NCBI GenBank assembly: GCA_030544215.1
Contig: JARZZO010000013.1
Location: forward strand, 23,364,729 to 23,428,728
Reading direction: 5' to 3'
DNA: 64,000 bases
From: Zantedeschia hybrid cultivar
Lineage: Eukaryota > Streptophyta > Magnoliopsida > Alismatales > Araceae
The notes beneath the pieces were generated by a model. That model had not been told where the DNA came from. It was given only the letters and a program-made list of their open reading frames with translations, and made no database searches. The translations under genes were made by a program, and so were the position numbers. Shown here piece by piece: positions 1 to 11,860 of this stretch. Each line of letters begins with the position of its first letter. Within the stretch, counting starts at the first letter, position 1.

Positions 1-687
1 ATCATCGCCATCCACATCAGCAGGAGTCTGGCCGGGAGACGCCGGAGGAGAAGCTTGGACCGGTTCGGCCGCGGCGCCTTCCAGAGAAGCCGGAGTCCTT
101 TCAGCCTTGAGCCCTTGCCACCAGGCTAAAAGCTCATCGCCTTCCTCGTCCGTTGGGTAGCTGATGCCGGTCAAATCTATGGCCGTGCACGCCTTTTGGG
201 CGACAACTAGCCCCAGATCGAACACGGACGACGCCGCCTGGACTCCGGCCTCCATTATCTCCTCGGCGAACTCCAGGCCTTCCTTATAGCTTGCCTCGGC
301 TGTGCGAGTGATGTCTTCGGCTTCCTTGGCCCTGGCCTCCAAACCCGACTTCAGGGCCGATATCTCCTCGGCGTGGCGACGGCGCTCCTCGTCCCACTCT
401 TTGGCCTTGTCCTGGATCTCGGCCTTCAGAGGTGCGACCTCGGCCCGGGACTTTTCCAGCTCCTTCTCGGCCTTCTTCTTGGTCTCAAAGGCAGCATGGA
501 TCACCCCCTTTTGCTCCTCCAGATCGGCCCGCATCCGCGCATTGGCCCCGATGAGGACCTCGATGTTAGCCTCGAGATCGCGCTGCACCGAGGCCACTTT
601 GCCCGAGGCTAGCTGATCCGAAGCCTGGTCAATGTCCAGGAACTTCTGTTGGATGGCGGCTTGGCGGTGAGCGAGAGCCCTGCACAT
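1..687 (-). pseudogene. Tat-element antisense ORF, last (coiled-coil) exon, truncated
   Basis: Read on the minus strand from the ATG at 687, this matches the third exon of the aORFs at 12130-14556 and 35125-37671. It starts with MCRALAHRQAAIQQK-like residues, continues as a Glu/Lys/Ala-rich coiled coil, and ends in an acidic Pro/Ala tail with the shared GYPTDEEG-type motif (here SYPTDEEGDELLAWW). I see no stop before the window edge, so about 229 residues are open. The two upstream exons and the promoter are missing: exon 3 abuts an LTR piece at about 690-698. In Tat elements this ORF runs antisense to gag-pol between pol and the 3' LTR, so the parent element lies on the plus strand. Its function is unknown. 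Confidence 0.75.
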
Positions 688-697
688 GACCGCGGCC

Positions 698-1367
698 CCG
701 CACACTAAGATCAGCCCAACAGCAGTAGCAATAGAGGCCCACTGGCAGCCTTCGGCCCGTTAGCGGTCCAGCAGCCCTCGGCCCAACAGTAGCCCAGTGG
801 TCCTCGGCCCATCAACGGCCCAGCAGCCTTTGGCCCATCAGCAACCCAGCGACCCTCGGCCCAGTAGGCTTCCGCCCACTAAGCGGCATCCGGCCAACAG
901 CGGCCCCCCCTCCTTCGGCCCAATAGCCGTATCCGGCCCACTCCGGTGGGAGGGTTAGGCGCTATGGCAGTTTATCAGTAAACCAAAACATAGTCCTATA
1001 TCGGTTGCCATCGCTGAGCAAGCTCTATCCTCCGCTATAAATACACGGCTATTTATTACCAAAGGTATGTCTTCTTGACCAAGGACAACAGTCCAAAAGC
1101 ATTAAAGCTACCTCTTCTTCCTTCTCTTCTGAATCGAATCTTCTTCAGAAGCTAACTTAGCCGTCGGAGGGGGTTCCTTAGGGCCGAAGCCCGGGACTCC
1201 TACTGACCAGTTCTTCTTCTTCTCCTCCTCCTTCTTCAGGGGCTTATGTTTGAATCTTCGCTGACCTCTCCGAGTCGGTCTCGGCCGCCGACCTCGGGTT
1301 TTCTCCCCCCGGTCTCGACGCCTTTCGCAGGCTGGTCCGCATCGGCAGAAGGAGTCTCGACTTTGCT
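698..1367 (+). mobile_element. Tat-family LTR fragment, both ends lost
   Basis: The segment matches the reverse complement of the LTRs at 33312-34170 and 63052-63903. Shared features are the run of GGCCCA/CGGCCC-type short repeats (720-930), the CTATAAATA promoter box at about 1035-1043, and the block around GTCGGAGGGGGTTCC. The TGATGGGGCAGAATC start and the last ~190 bp with the CAACATCA end are absent. It lies in the same orientation as the element whose aORF occupies 1-687, so it is probably that element's 3' LTR joined to exon 3 by deletion. Confidence 0.7.
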
Positions 1368-1385
1368 GGTTCTGCAAAAGTTATT

Positions 1386-2372
1386 TGTGTGTGATATTTT
1401 AGGCCCATTATCACTCTAGTTTAAAGATCTATTAACTTCTAATCTAATTAGAAGTAAATTAAATTGGTTATTCCCAATAACAGTTTAATTTGTTCCGGAC
1501 CTTTTGATCACATTGGGTCAAGCTAATCTGCGTGATCCCAGAGGATGTCGGGTTATTCTTCACCCTGTCTGGCACCTGTAAGTCTTCAATTACCGTATCA
1601 CTATAATCTCTCGCTCATTCTATGAGTCCGATTCGATCGTGTAGTGTGGTTGTGTCAAACCACTAGTGATCGTGTCGTCTAACCATGACCTCCATTATTT
1701 CACGTTCATTCCAAACGAATCGATACCACCCTGGCCCACTATGTCATGACTCATTAATTATATGTGATATACCTGACAGTGAGCGATCCACTCTTGAACA
1801 TTAACGATCTTCGCATATATTCCGATATGGCTAATAATTCGGTGTCATGACTTATGGTTAAAGTCATTTAACCAAACATTAAACCATACTAGTTCTCACA
1901 GAAGACCCCATTAATGTCTCAGGTCAAAGGATCAACGATACTACTGAGACAGATGGACCTTCAGTTGACGTTAGGTATAATTAACCATTTGAAGATCCAT
2001 CAACGGATCAGTTCGGTGAACATCCTTCCAGGATGAACACCCACACACATGTACTGGTGCCCCGCACCTATGACCGTGAGATTGGTCATCTACATATCAT
2101 GCGTGCTGATTTATGAGTAATCAATGTCCCAGAGTGATTACTCTCCAATCATGAACAATTTAAGGTATGCGTTCATGTACAGTCAAACTCACATTCGAGA
2201 TCCTATCTCGAAATTGACTTTACAACCACATATCCTAGGGACAACGTAAAGCAATCCACACATATTACAAGTTTACGCTCTAAATACCACTTAATTATAT
2301 TGAACAAGATTGTACAACACATTGGGCCTACATGGCCCAGTATTGGCCTGTAGAACACCCAAAAAGCTAACA
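1386..2372 (-). mobile_element. Probable solo LTR (unclassified, possibly Copia)
   Basis: About 987 bp bounded by TG (TGTGTGTGATA at 1386) and CA (AGCTAACA ending 2372). On the minus strand it would begin TGTTAGCTTTTTGGGTG, an LTR-like start. It has no coding capacity. To the left is a Tat LTR and to the right a gypsy RNase H fragment, so the two flanks come from different elements and I cannot confirm a target duplication. The Copia assignment is a guess from size and composition. Confidence 0.45.
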
Positions 2373-3475
2373 GGGTTGTGGCCAATGTTTCTAGGTAGCT
2401 GAAGAAGCATGAGGTTCTTTATCCCACTCACGACTTGGAGCTGGCAGCTGTTGTGTTTGCACTGAAGATTTGGCGGCACTACTTATATGGGGAGAAGTTT
2501 CATATCTTCAATGATCACAAGAGCCTGAAGTATATATTCCCGCAGAGGGACCTGAACTTGAGGCAGCACAGGTGGATGGAGTTTATCAAGGATTATGTTC
2601 TTGACCTTTCTTATCATCCGGGTAAGGCAAACGTGGTGGCGGACGCCTTGAGTCGGAAGGCGGTCGTATCACATCTTATAATTCAGGAATGGAGATTATA
2701 TAAATAGGTTGTAGAATCTTCCTTTAGAATTCCCCGAGAGACTGATAGAGCCATGCGGGCCAGCTTGACTGTGAAGCCAGCGGTGTACCATCCTGTGATC
2801 GAGGCTCAAAGGGTGGATGCAGAGTTACCGTAGATTCTCCAGATATCAGAGGTGGAGTTGTAGGATGACGCACGGTCAGATTTAGAGGCAAACTCTATGT
2901 TCTAGCAGTGAAAGAGGTGCATAAGAATGTCCTAGATGAGGCACACCGTTCTAGATATGCAGTGCATCCCGGAACAACTACGATGTATCATTGTTTGAGA
3001 AGGCACTTTTGGTGGCCTGGCATGAAGAAGGACGCGACTGAGTATGTGGCAAGGTGCCTAACTTGTCAGCAGGTTAAGGCAGAACATCAGAGACCAGGAG
3101 GATTGTTGCAACCATTAGTGATCCCGGAGTGGCAATGGGAATATGTGACTATGGACTTCATGATGAGATTGCCCATATCACGCGAAAAGGGTCATTGTTG
3201 ATCGATTGACCAAGTCAGCGCACTTTCTAGCTATTAGGAAGGACTGGCCGATCGGCAAGTTGGCTAGGTTGTTTGTGGACTGGATCATCTCTCTGCATCC
3301 TTGTCCATCGTGTCGGATCGAGATCCGAAATTTACTTATAGGTTCTAGAGAAGTTTTCAGAAAGCCTTGGGTACGCAGTTAGCTTTCAGCTCGGCTTATC
3401 ACCCCGAGACTGATGGGTTGGAAAGGACCATTCAGACATTGGAGGATATGTTGAGGGCTTGTTGCCTAGCTTAGG
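2373..3475 (+). pseudogene. Chromovirus gypsy pol fragment (RNase H to integrase)
   Basis: The fragment enters at the RNase H domain (a KVVANVSR-like stretch, then LELAAVVFALKIWRHYLYG and DHKSLKYIF, ending HPGKANVVADALSRK at about 2615-2660). It continues into the integrase zinc finger, with H..H at 2940-2970 and CLTCQQVK at about 3058-3080, and then the core start (YVTMDFMM). Frameshifts and stops follow, and the match ends in the TIQTLEDMLRA motif at about 3430-3470. The residue pattern is that of Tekay/Del-type plant chromoviruses, as in the element at 51922-63051. gag, protease and most of RT are absent. The right end is a breakpoint into a LINE that has lost its own 3' end. Confidence 0.8.
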
Positions 3476-6400
3476 GTGTTGAGCTCTCCTTTTCATCCAA
3501 ATATTTTTTGCACTGATTTTTCCATTGTCATGCTGCCATACAATCTTATTTGCCTTACCATGATGGATTAAAACCTGGTAAATCTTGTCCCAAACTTCAA
3601 ACATTTGTGGAGATACAACTGCAGGCAAATTTCAATTTTGTCTAGTAATAAAGGAACTCAGAAGACTATTATGTTGCATACCCAATACATACCTCATGTG
3701 ATCCCCAGAGCAGGAGAGTATAGATTTTTTTTCCAGCCACGGGTCATGCCAGAGTCTGAATGACTGTCTATCTCCCACTTCAAAAAATATATTATCAATC
3801 AATAAGTCATTCTCTTTGCTTCAGGATACCCTTCAGAGCACAAGGCCTGGGTGCTATCTCCCAGATGGAGCTAGTATGGAGATACTTTGCTTGAAACCAC
3901 TTTGTCCATAAATTATCTTCCTGAGTAATAATGTTCCGGAGCTGCATTGTGATGCAGGCTTCATTCCAGTCTTTTAGTCTTCTTAATCCAAGCCCTTCTT
4001 CTTTTTTTGGTCTGCAAATTAGATCCCATCGAACCAAGTGAAAGGGTTTATAGTCACCAGAGTAATGCTAGAAGAAATTTCTCAAGAGCTTCTCAACCTC
4101 GTCTATGAACCCCTTTGGTAATAAAAAAGCAACAGCCCAATACAATAAATATGAGTTTAGGACTGATCTAATGAGCACTAATCTACTAGCTTTAGATAGA
4201 AATCTGGTTTTCCATGATGCAATTCTCCCCTTAATCTTATCAAGAATTGGTATAATGCATGGTGCTTTTTCATACCAGACGAAATGAGTGGTAGGCCCAA
4301 GTATACAGCTGGCAGAGATCCTTCCGAAATACTTAAAAGTATTCACAAAAGATTGTTTATGCTTGACTTTAGCCCTAATATACACTTTGCTTTTTGTGTG
4401 ATTGAGTTGCATCCCCGAATAGGAAAATGAAACTAGTCTAGTAGATTTGCAATTTCCATAGCTAATTTGGGATGAGGCTTGAGGAACAAAATCAGATCAT
4501 CTGCAAAGATTAAGTGTGGCATTTGAATATTCCCATGAGTTGGTACTTGAATCCCATCTGATTGTACCCCTGCGTGAAGCATGCAGGAGAGGCCTTCCAT
4601 TGCAATATAGGAAAGATAAGGGGAAAGTGGATCCTCTTGTCTGATATCATTCTTAGATTTGAAGAACCCAACTGAAGAACTATTGAATAGAACAGAGAAA
4701 GTTGGTGACTCAATGCAAGTACTAATCCAAGAAATCTATTTAGATGAGAAACCCATCTTCTCCATCATATAAAGTATAAAAGGCCTAGAGACAAAATCAA
4801 AAGCCTTTCAGAGACACCAATGAGCCCCTCTGTTTAGAATGAAGGTCTCTGATCAGATCATTTGCCAAAAAGATGATGTCATGAATTCTTCTGCCCTTAA
4901 TAAAAGCTGATTGATTTTGACATATGAGCTTAGGCATAACCCTCTGCATCCTGTTAGCAAGTATCTTGGCCACAATCTTGTAGAAGAGATTACATAAAGA
5001 GATTGGCCTAAACTGATCAAATAAATATGCACATTCATTTTTGGGGATCAAAGAAATAAATGTGCAACTCACTTGCTTTAACCAGGGGCCCCCATTAAGG
5101 AAAAAGAGAATAGCTTGAATTACAGATTCACTAACTATATACTCCAGCAAGATTGATAAAATTAAGCAGGAAAGCCATCGGGCCCAGGGCTCTTATTTTT
5201 AGGGGATGCCATAACCACCTTAGTAATCTCTTCAGAAGAAAATGCTGCATTAAGAAAAGTGCAATCTTCTAAGTTCAGAGTATACCTTGGCTGAATAGTA
5301 GGCTCCAAACAAGTTCTGTCTTTGTTGAGAAGAATGTTGTAGTAATGAAGTGCATGCATTTTAACTGCATCAAGATCCTCGTACCATCATCCAATTTGCA
5401 TCTTCTAATTGTGTTCACCATACGTCTGCCCTTGATAGATGAATGGAAAAATTTTGTGCAGTCATCTCCTTGTGTAAGCCAGTGTTGTTTCGCTTTTTGC
5501 TGAAGGAAAGACTCCTCATCTCTTAGAGCCTAAAAATATAAGGATTTAGCTTCCTTTTCAACAGAAATAACTTCCTCATCAAGTGGATGCTTTTGCAGTA
5601 TAGTTTGCACCTTATTCGGAGTATCCCTGGCACAATTGACATTATGAAAAATATTCCCAAACTGAACTTGATTCCATGTCTTGGGAACCTGCTTTAGGGA
5701 TTTCAATTTTTGGTAAAGAGAATAAATTGGGGTCCCTTTGATATCCTTCCTCCAAACATCCTTAACTAATTCCATAAATTGAGGATGAGAAATTCACATG
5801 CTGTAAAATATGAATGGTTTTGGCCCCGAGTTCTCTGCTTCTTCTGTATGAGTACATGAGCATGATCCGATATTCTTGGATTTCCATAGTGCACCCACTG
5901 CCCATGAATGAATTCAGTCATAAATCATTTACTAAGCTCTATCCAGTCTAGCAACAATTCTTCCGCTACCGGAGGACTTGTTGCACCAAGAAAGTACATT
6001 GCCCACACTCTTTAAATCATGGAGAAAGCTAGCTTCAAGGTAGTAATTAAAATCAGTTAACATTGCCTTAGTAAGTTTATGTCCTCCAATTTTCTCGTCT
6101 GGTGATTTAACACAATTGAAGTCACACATTAGAAGCCATGACACCTTTACATTTTGGGAGATCCTCACAATATTATTTCCATAGGTCCTTCATCTCCGAA
6201 GCCAAATTTGAGGCATAAACACCCGTCTGTAAAAAAGATTCTTGAGTTTTAAAATCTTTACATAACAAATGGATAAACTGTGCATTTTCCTTAATCATAG
6301 AAATAGCCACATAAGCATAATTCCATAAAATCCATATACTTCCTCCATTGTGAGATGCATAATTATGATAAAATTCCATGGAAGGTGAAATGGAAATTCT

Positions 6401-6543
6401 TCGTGTTTCTTTGTGACATTCTTTAACTTTAGTTTCCAAAAGAATAAATATATATCCACATTTGACTTAGAAATAGAGTGACGGATATCCATCCTTTTAC
6501 TGCACTTATTTAAGCCTCTAACATTCCAAGATATAATTTTGAT
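3476..6543 (-). pseudogene. LINE-A ORF2: endonuclease / reverse transcriptase
   Basis: The order on the minus strand is an apurinic-type endonuclease (6543 to about 5850), with WNVRGLNK near the start and a CDFNCVKSPDEKIGGH stretch where LINE-C has GDFN. A linker follows (5775-5530). The reverse transcriptase (about 5360-4480) carries SPGPDGFPA, PISLCNLFYKIVAKILANRM and an intact FADDLILF catalytic box at about 4485-4520. A C-terminal region runs to 3476. The start codon is ATC at 6543-6541 where LINE-C has ATG. Several frameshifts and stops break the frame and the C-terminal zinc finger is deleted. The family function is nicking target DNA and reverse transcribing its own RNA; this copy is dead. 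Confidence 0.85.
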
Positions 6544-6559
6544 TGTAAATGTTTGGATA

Positions 6560-8480
6560 AAGAAGAAACACGGGATTGTATCATCTCCAATTTATCCTGC
6601 ATATCTTCTTTATCCTTTAAATTATTATCCTTATCCATATCAATAGAGTTACCTGGTTCCTTGCGTTTCATTTGAATTTGAAAATTCAAATTTGGTGTAG
6701 CATGGCCGGCTGCCCCTTCCCCATACGTACAAGCTTCAAATATGCTAGATATGGTTGATTGCTTCTGATGAGGCAGGTGCATGTGGTCCCTTGGAGAATC
6801 TGGGTTATCTGGTTCCTTGCCTTTAATTGGAGTGAGAAATCAGATCTGCTTTTACTTGGCCGGCTGCCCCTTCCCCACTTGCGTCAGCATCAAATCTGGC
6901 CGATAAGACTGGCGGCAGGTGCTCCTCCCTCGCAAAAACGTGATGGCCTCCATCTTGCCTTTGTTTAGAGTGAGAAATCACCATGGAATTAGCCTTAATA
7001 GTAGGGAAATCACCATAATTTGTGGCTTGATTTAGAAATCACCAAGGAACTGTCTAAATTTAGTAACAAATCTTGCTGATTTTTAGGGACCGAATCTTGC
7101 TGATTTCTTGGGCCCCCGTCTATAGCATGCGTTCCTGCCTCTCCTTCCTTCCTCTGCTTGGAAACCCTGCCATAAATGGCCTGCCCTTTCTTAGTAATCA
7201 ACAAAGGAACTTGCTGATTTATAGCATCCGAAAAATTCAAATCTGATGAGGCCCCTCCATGTGCATGCGTTGCATCCCCCCTTTCTAAACTATGCTGGGA
7301 AACCCTAGGGTTAGGGCTAGAATAAAGGGAGTCCATCAATTCAGATCCAACCGGGTTGGAAATAGTAGGTAACTCAGTCAGAGTAATTGAGTTAGAAACT
7401 ACTGGGTTAACCGGTTTCTCAAGTCCAACCGGATCTATGTGCACCTCCTCCGCTGGATTTTAAAGGTTCTCATCAAGATCATGAAGAACATCAAAAGTAT
7501 TACTCATTTTTATAGAGGATTTGGGAACAAAAACCTGCTTAATTTTCTTCCTTGCAATTGGGGCAGATTCCTTCTTGACACACTCCTTGTGACCATGACC
7601 AAAGTTCTTATATGTCGTGCATGGCTTAGGAATCCAATCATAGGATACAGAAATGGAATGAATCGCATCACTGTCATTAAGAACTTGGATAATACTAGGG
7701 AGTTCAGCAGTAGTATCAACAAGAATACATACCCTCGCATATTGGAGTCTCTGCCAGAGAGCAGTCAGTCGATCCATGTGCAACGGCTTTCCAATTAAAC
7801 TACTCAACTTGCTGAGTCTCTGTGTCCACCAGTGAAGAGGGAGATTAGGAAAAGTAACCCATATTGGTACAGATGTAAGGCTTTCCTTCTCCATTCTCAA
7901 ACTACTATTCCAACGTTGAAGAATGAATGGGTGACCTCGAACGGACCAGAAACCATCAAGAACATGATTTAGATCTTCTTCTAAGTCAAATATGCACATA
8001 AAAAATCCTCTCGTACACATGAGCAATTTCATCTCTCCTTTTAAGAACCACCTACTTTTGATAAAAGATAGAAGAGGCATGTAAGAAGCCTTCATGCCCA
8101 CAATGTCCCATAGCAGCATACCTCCATGCGTTTTCCAGATCATGAGCATCCTCCTCCTCGATAACAGCAACCTTTTTGTCACCACGCACCTTAGGCTCGA
8201 TGAAATCTAGCTTGTTGCTTGATTGCGCATGAAGGTTGGAAAAAAGGGACGTCCATGCTCTAGGGGTTGTTGAAACTCTTGAAGAAGATCTAATTTGGCG
8301 GGCTAAAGACCTACCTCGAGGTGGTTGGTTGGGGGAATACCTTGTGAAGATCTATTCCCAAGGTTGGGCAGATCATTCGCGGTATTCACATGGCCATCAA
8401 GAGTAGTTGGAGGAGGAGAAACTCTCCTCTCCGCCCAGAGCCTCCACCCACGCCCAGAGCCATCTCCGATCTAGTGGACT
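6560..8480 (-). pseudogene. LINE-A ORF1: DUF4283 and zinc-knuckle RNA-binding protein
   Basis: Minus strand. The longest open piece is 8185-7460. It carries the DUF4283-type core of plant L1 ORF1 proteins (WSVRGHPFILQRW, VPIWVTFPNLPLHWW, LQYARVCILVD) and then a zinc knuckle written CTTYKNFGHGHKEC, in which the second cysteine of CX2CX4HX4C is Tyr. Upstream, 8185-8480 encodes a Ser/Pro-rich N-terminus in another frame. Downstream, 7444-7010 and 6782-6510 give the low-complexity C-terminus in shifted frames. ORF1 proteins bind LINE RNA. This copy is frameshifted. Confidence 0.75.
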
Positions 8481-8594
8481 TTTCCTTACCATAGATGATG
8501 ATGACGAATAAGATGAACTATGACTCCTTACGATGTGGTTAGATGCGTGTCCTATGTAAAAGAGAGAATATGATGTTCATGAATGATGATGAAA
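8481..8594. other. Short unexplained segment between two LINEs
   Basis: About 110 bp between the 5' end of LINE-A and the truncated 3' edge of LINE-B. It is rich in ATGATGATGA-like triplets (around 8500-8510 and 8575-8595). I see no gene or element end. It may be filler from the event that joined the two LINEs. Confidence 0.4.
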
Positions 8595-10363
8595 AGCCCA
8601 TTTTAGCCATCATGTAAAGAATAAAGGGCCAATGAACAAAGTCAAAAGCCTTCTTAAGATCCACTTTTACAGCAACCAATGAACCCCTTTCTTTGGAATG
8701 GAGTTCCCTCATCAGATCATTGGCCAATAAAATATTGCCTTGTATTCTTCTGCCCTTGATAAAGGCTAATTGATTTGGGCTAATGAGTTTTGGCATTACT
8801 CTCTGCATCCTGTTAGTTAGCAAGAACCTTTGCAACAATCTTATAGAAGAAATTACACAATGAAATGGACCTAAACTGGTCAAATGAATCAGCACATTCG
8901 TTTTTTGGAATCAAGGAAATAAATGTGCAACTAGCTTGCTTTAACCAAGTGCCACCTTTAAGGAAGAATAAAATAGATTGGATTACTGATTCTCCTATAA
9001 TACCCCAACAAGATTGATAGAACTCAGTTGAAAAACCATCCGGACCAGGGCTCTTGTTTTTGGGGGATGCCATAATGACCTTAGTTATCTCCTCGGAAGA
9101 AAATGGTGAAGTGAGGAATGAGCAATCTTCTGAGTTCAGAATATACCTTGGTTGAATGTTTGGCTGCGTACAAAGTCTGTCTTTGTTGAGAAGAGAAGTG
9201 TAGTATTGAAGGGCATGATTTTTAACAACATCAATATCTTCCACAAGGGTACCATCCTCCAACTTACATCTTCTTATTGTGTTAACCATATGCCTTCTTT
9301 TAATAGAAGAGTGGAAAAATTTGGTGCAATCATCTCCTTGTGTAAGCCAATGTTGTTTTGCCTTTTGCTGAAGGAAAGATTCCTCGTCTCTTAGAGTTTG
9401 GATATATAAACTTCTAGCTTCTTTTTCCACAGAAATAGCTTCCTCATCAAGTGGCTGCTTTTGAAGAATGATTTGGGCTTTATGAAGGGTTTCTCGTGCA
9501 CGGGTAACATTATGAAAAACATTCCCATACTGAGTATGATTCCATGTCTTCAAAACCTACTTCATAGACTTTAACTTTTGATATAGAGAAAAAATTGGAG
9601 TCCCTAAAATCCACATATTGCAGAATCTAAAAGGTTTCGGACCAGAATTTGCAATATCTTCAGTGTAAGTGCATAGCTGAGCATGAACTGAAATTCCTGG
9701 ATTTCCATAGTGAACCCAACTACCCATAAATGAATTCAGCCATAAATCATTCACTAAGGCTCGATCTAGTCTAGCAACTATTCCTCTGTTTCCAGAGGAC
9801 TGATTGCACCAAGAGTGAATTTTTCCCACACTTTTTAAATCATGTAGGACACTAACATCAAGGTAATGGTTAAAATCAGCCAGCATTGTATTGGTAAGTT
9901 TTTGACCTCCAATTTTCTCATATGGTGACCTTACACAATTAAAATCTCCCATAAGTAGCCATGGCATATTTGCTGATTGAGAGATTCTAGCAATATGATT
10001 CCACAAATCTCTTCTTTCCATAACCAAATTTGAAGCATAAATTCCAGTCAATAAAAAAGATTCATGAGATTTCATATCTTGACATAACAAGTGAATAAAC
10101 TGTGCATGTTCCTCAATCAATGAAACTAAGATAGAGACAGAATTCCATAAAATCAATATCCTTCCTCAAGAGTGAGTTGCATAATTGTGATAAAAGTCCA
10201 TGGAAGGGGCAATGGAGATTCTTCTTTTATCCAAGAGATATTCTTTGACTCTAGTTTCCAAAAGGATAATAATATCCGCATTAGAGCAAGAAATAGCATG
10301 ACAAATATCCATCCTTATACTGCTCTTATTTAAACCTCTAACATTCAAAGAAATAATCTTCAT
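8595..10363 (-). pseudogene. LINE-B ORF2: endonuclease and partial reverse transcriptase
   Basis: The ORF2 start is MKIISLNVRGLNK at 10363. The endonuclease runs to about 9600, with MGDFNCVRSPYEKIGGQ and a RLDRALVND motif, interrupted by stops near 10160 and 9556. The open stretch 9553-8813 holds the linker and the first part of the RT (SPGPDGFSTEFY, TFISLIPKNECA). 8895-8595 continues in another frame through FIKGRRIQ and VDLKKAFDFVHW. The YADD box and everything after it are missing. The copy is close to LINE-A and LINE-C in sequence and is inactive. Confidence 0.82.
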
Positions 10364-10375
10364 TGCATACGTTTG

Positions 10376-11187
10376 TGATGTAGCTGAAGCTATTATTACG
10401 ATCGGATTCCGGGACTAGAATCCGAGAAGATTAAAGAAGAAGACCGACCGGGATCCGGACCAAGACAAGGACGAAGCGAGGGCCGAGGCTCCGTGGCCGA
10501 GATGCACCCAGGCGAAAGCGTGCCGGGAGCTAAGCCGAGACTCCTTCGGATGATGAGGACCCACACGGCGAAGAGCCAAGCCGAAGGCGTAGCGGACTCC
10601 GCAGGGTCGAAGATACCGACCGGCAAAGGGCGATGTCGAGACCGAAGGAGGAAGACCGAAATTGATGGCCGAGGCCGATTCTGAGAGGTCGGCGAAGATT
10701 CAAATCGAGGCCCCTAAAAGAAGAAGAAGAACCAGTCAGTAGAGGTCCCGGGCTTCGGTCCAAGAGAACCCCCTCCGACGGTTAAGTCAGCTTCTCAAGA
10801 AGATTCGATTCAGAAGGGAAGGAAGAAGAGATAGCCTTAATGCTTTTGGACTATTGTCCTTGGTCAAGAAGACATACCTTTGGTAATAAACAGCCTTGTA
10901 TTTATAACGGAGGATAGAGGTTACTCAACTGTGGCAGCCGATATAGGACTATGTTGTGGTTTACTGGTAAACCGCCATGGTGCCTAACCCTCCCACCAGA
11001 GTGGGCCGGATACGGTTACTGGGCCGAAGGTTGGGGCCGCCGTTGGGCCGAATGCCGCTTAGTGGGCCGAATGATGCTGGGCCGCTGATGGGCCGAAGGC
11101 TGCCAGTGGGCTGCTATTGTTGAATTGCTGCCGTTGGGCTGTTGGTATTGGGCTGCTTAATGGGCCGAATCGGATTCTGCCCCGTCA
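10376..11187 (-). mobile_element. Tat-1 3' LTR (812 bp)
   Basis: Complete LTR from TGATGTAGCTGAAGC to CCCCGTCA. It contains a TATA-like box in element sense near 10898-10906 and the GGGCCGA-rich U3 repeats near the right end (about 11020-11180). It resembles the solo LTR at 30722 more than the LTRs of Tat-3, which start TGATGTTGCCGAAGC, so two LTR subfamilies are present. Confidence 0.85.
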
Positions 11188-11207
11188 CATAGCCCCCTAC
11201 TCTTGTC
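11188..11207 (-). other. Tat-1 polypurine tract
   Basis: The plus strand reads CATAGCCCCCTACTCTTGTC directly after the LTR. On the element sense strand this is AGAGTAGGGGGCTATG abutting the 3' LTR, as expected for a plus-strand primer site. The same block is at 34171-34190 and, reversed, at 24506-24522. Confidence 0.75.
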
Positions 11208-11504
11208 GTTCTCAATTCTATGAAACGTCGAGAGTAAAAATCTGAAGTCCTTACGTAAAAAACATTATTCGCACTTCGTCCGAAACTGTCATCACCTGTT
11301 TCAGAAACTGAGAGGCAAATGTTCGCGTTAGGTCGGCTAAGGGCTAGTGACAAGCAGCCTCGTCTCAAGCCGAGACCTTGTTGGAGACACTTTCGTCCTA
11401 GGCCGAGGCTTGGTGATGAAGGCCTTCGTCCCCAATTGTTAACATAAGGCAAGAGCGGGAAAGACCTTGAGCTTCCCGCCTTCACGGTGGCGTCACAACA
11501 AACA

Positions 11505-11860
11505 CAGGACACGTGTTGCGCATCCGGCCGACCCGCCGAAAGCACAAAAAGATCTCAGCCGTTTAACAGTGATCACCCGGATCGCGTGTCACTTCGGCTC
11601 TCTGCCCAAGATTTCACCCGGATCGCCGCCTCTTCAGCCTTCGGCACGAGGATCGGGACATGTGGCAAGCATCCGGATAAACAACCGAAAGGCTAAGTCG
11701 CATCCGGCCGTTGATTGCCTTCTCTCGATCCGGCAGCCCGCTTGTCATTATGGCGAAGGACGGGGCATGTGTCACGCATTCCAGCAGAGCGGTGCCGAAG
11801 AGTGGGAAGATCTTGGCCGTCGGTTCAGCACCGGACCTCCTCAAGTCCCCCTATAAATAT
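11505..11860 (+). promoter_or_regulatory. Internal promoter of the Tat-1 antisense ORF
   Basis: CTATAAATA at 11851-11859 lies 279 bp upstream of the aORF ATG. Upstream are three G-box or near-G-box hexamers: CACGTG 11510-11515, CATGTG 11659-11664, CATGTG 11766-11771. Tat-3 has the same layout (TATA 34851, hexamers 34511, 34659, 34766) with nearly the same spacing (about 148 and 107 bp). Conservation of position and spacing supports a real promoter directing transcription opposite to gag-pol. That bZIP or bHLH factors bind it is inference from the motif. Confidence 0.6.

Larger units (their letters stand above)
3476..8480 (-). mobile_element. LINE-A: L1-type LINE, missing its 3' end
   Basis: Minus-strand L1 clade LINE with an ORF1 (about 8480-6560) followed by an ORF2 (about 6543-3476). 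The 3' end is lost: similarity to LINE-C (58149-62017) stops near 3476, at the position equivalent to about 61300 of LINE-C, so the final zinc-finger region, 3' UTR and poly(A) are missing. Target-primed reverse transcription usually removes the 5' end, so loss of the 3' end implies a later deletion or recombination. The left neighbour is a chromovirus integrase fragment. Confidence 0.8.

Noticed and set aside
302..616. Plus-strand ORFs over the antisense-ORF exon
   Set aside because: They are shadows of the minus-strand coiled-coil frame, which matches two other copies.
11114..11545. Minus ORF of 143 codons at the Tat-1 LTR/internal border
   Set aside because: It spans LTR end, PPT and promoter DNA; not conserved as protein in Tat-3.
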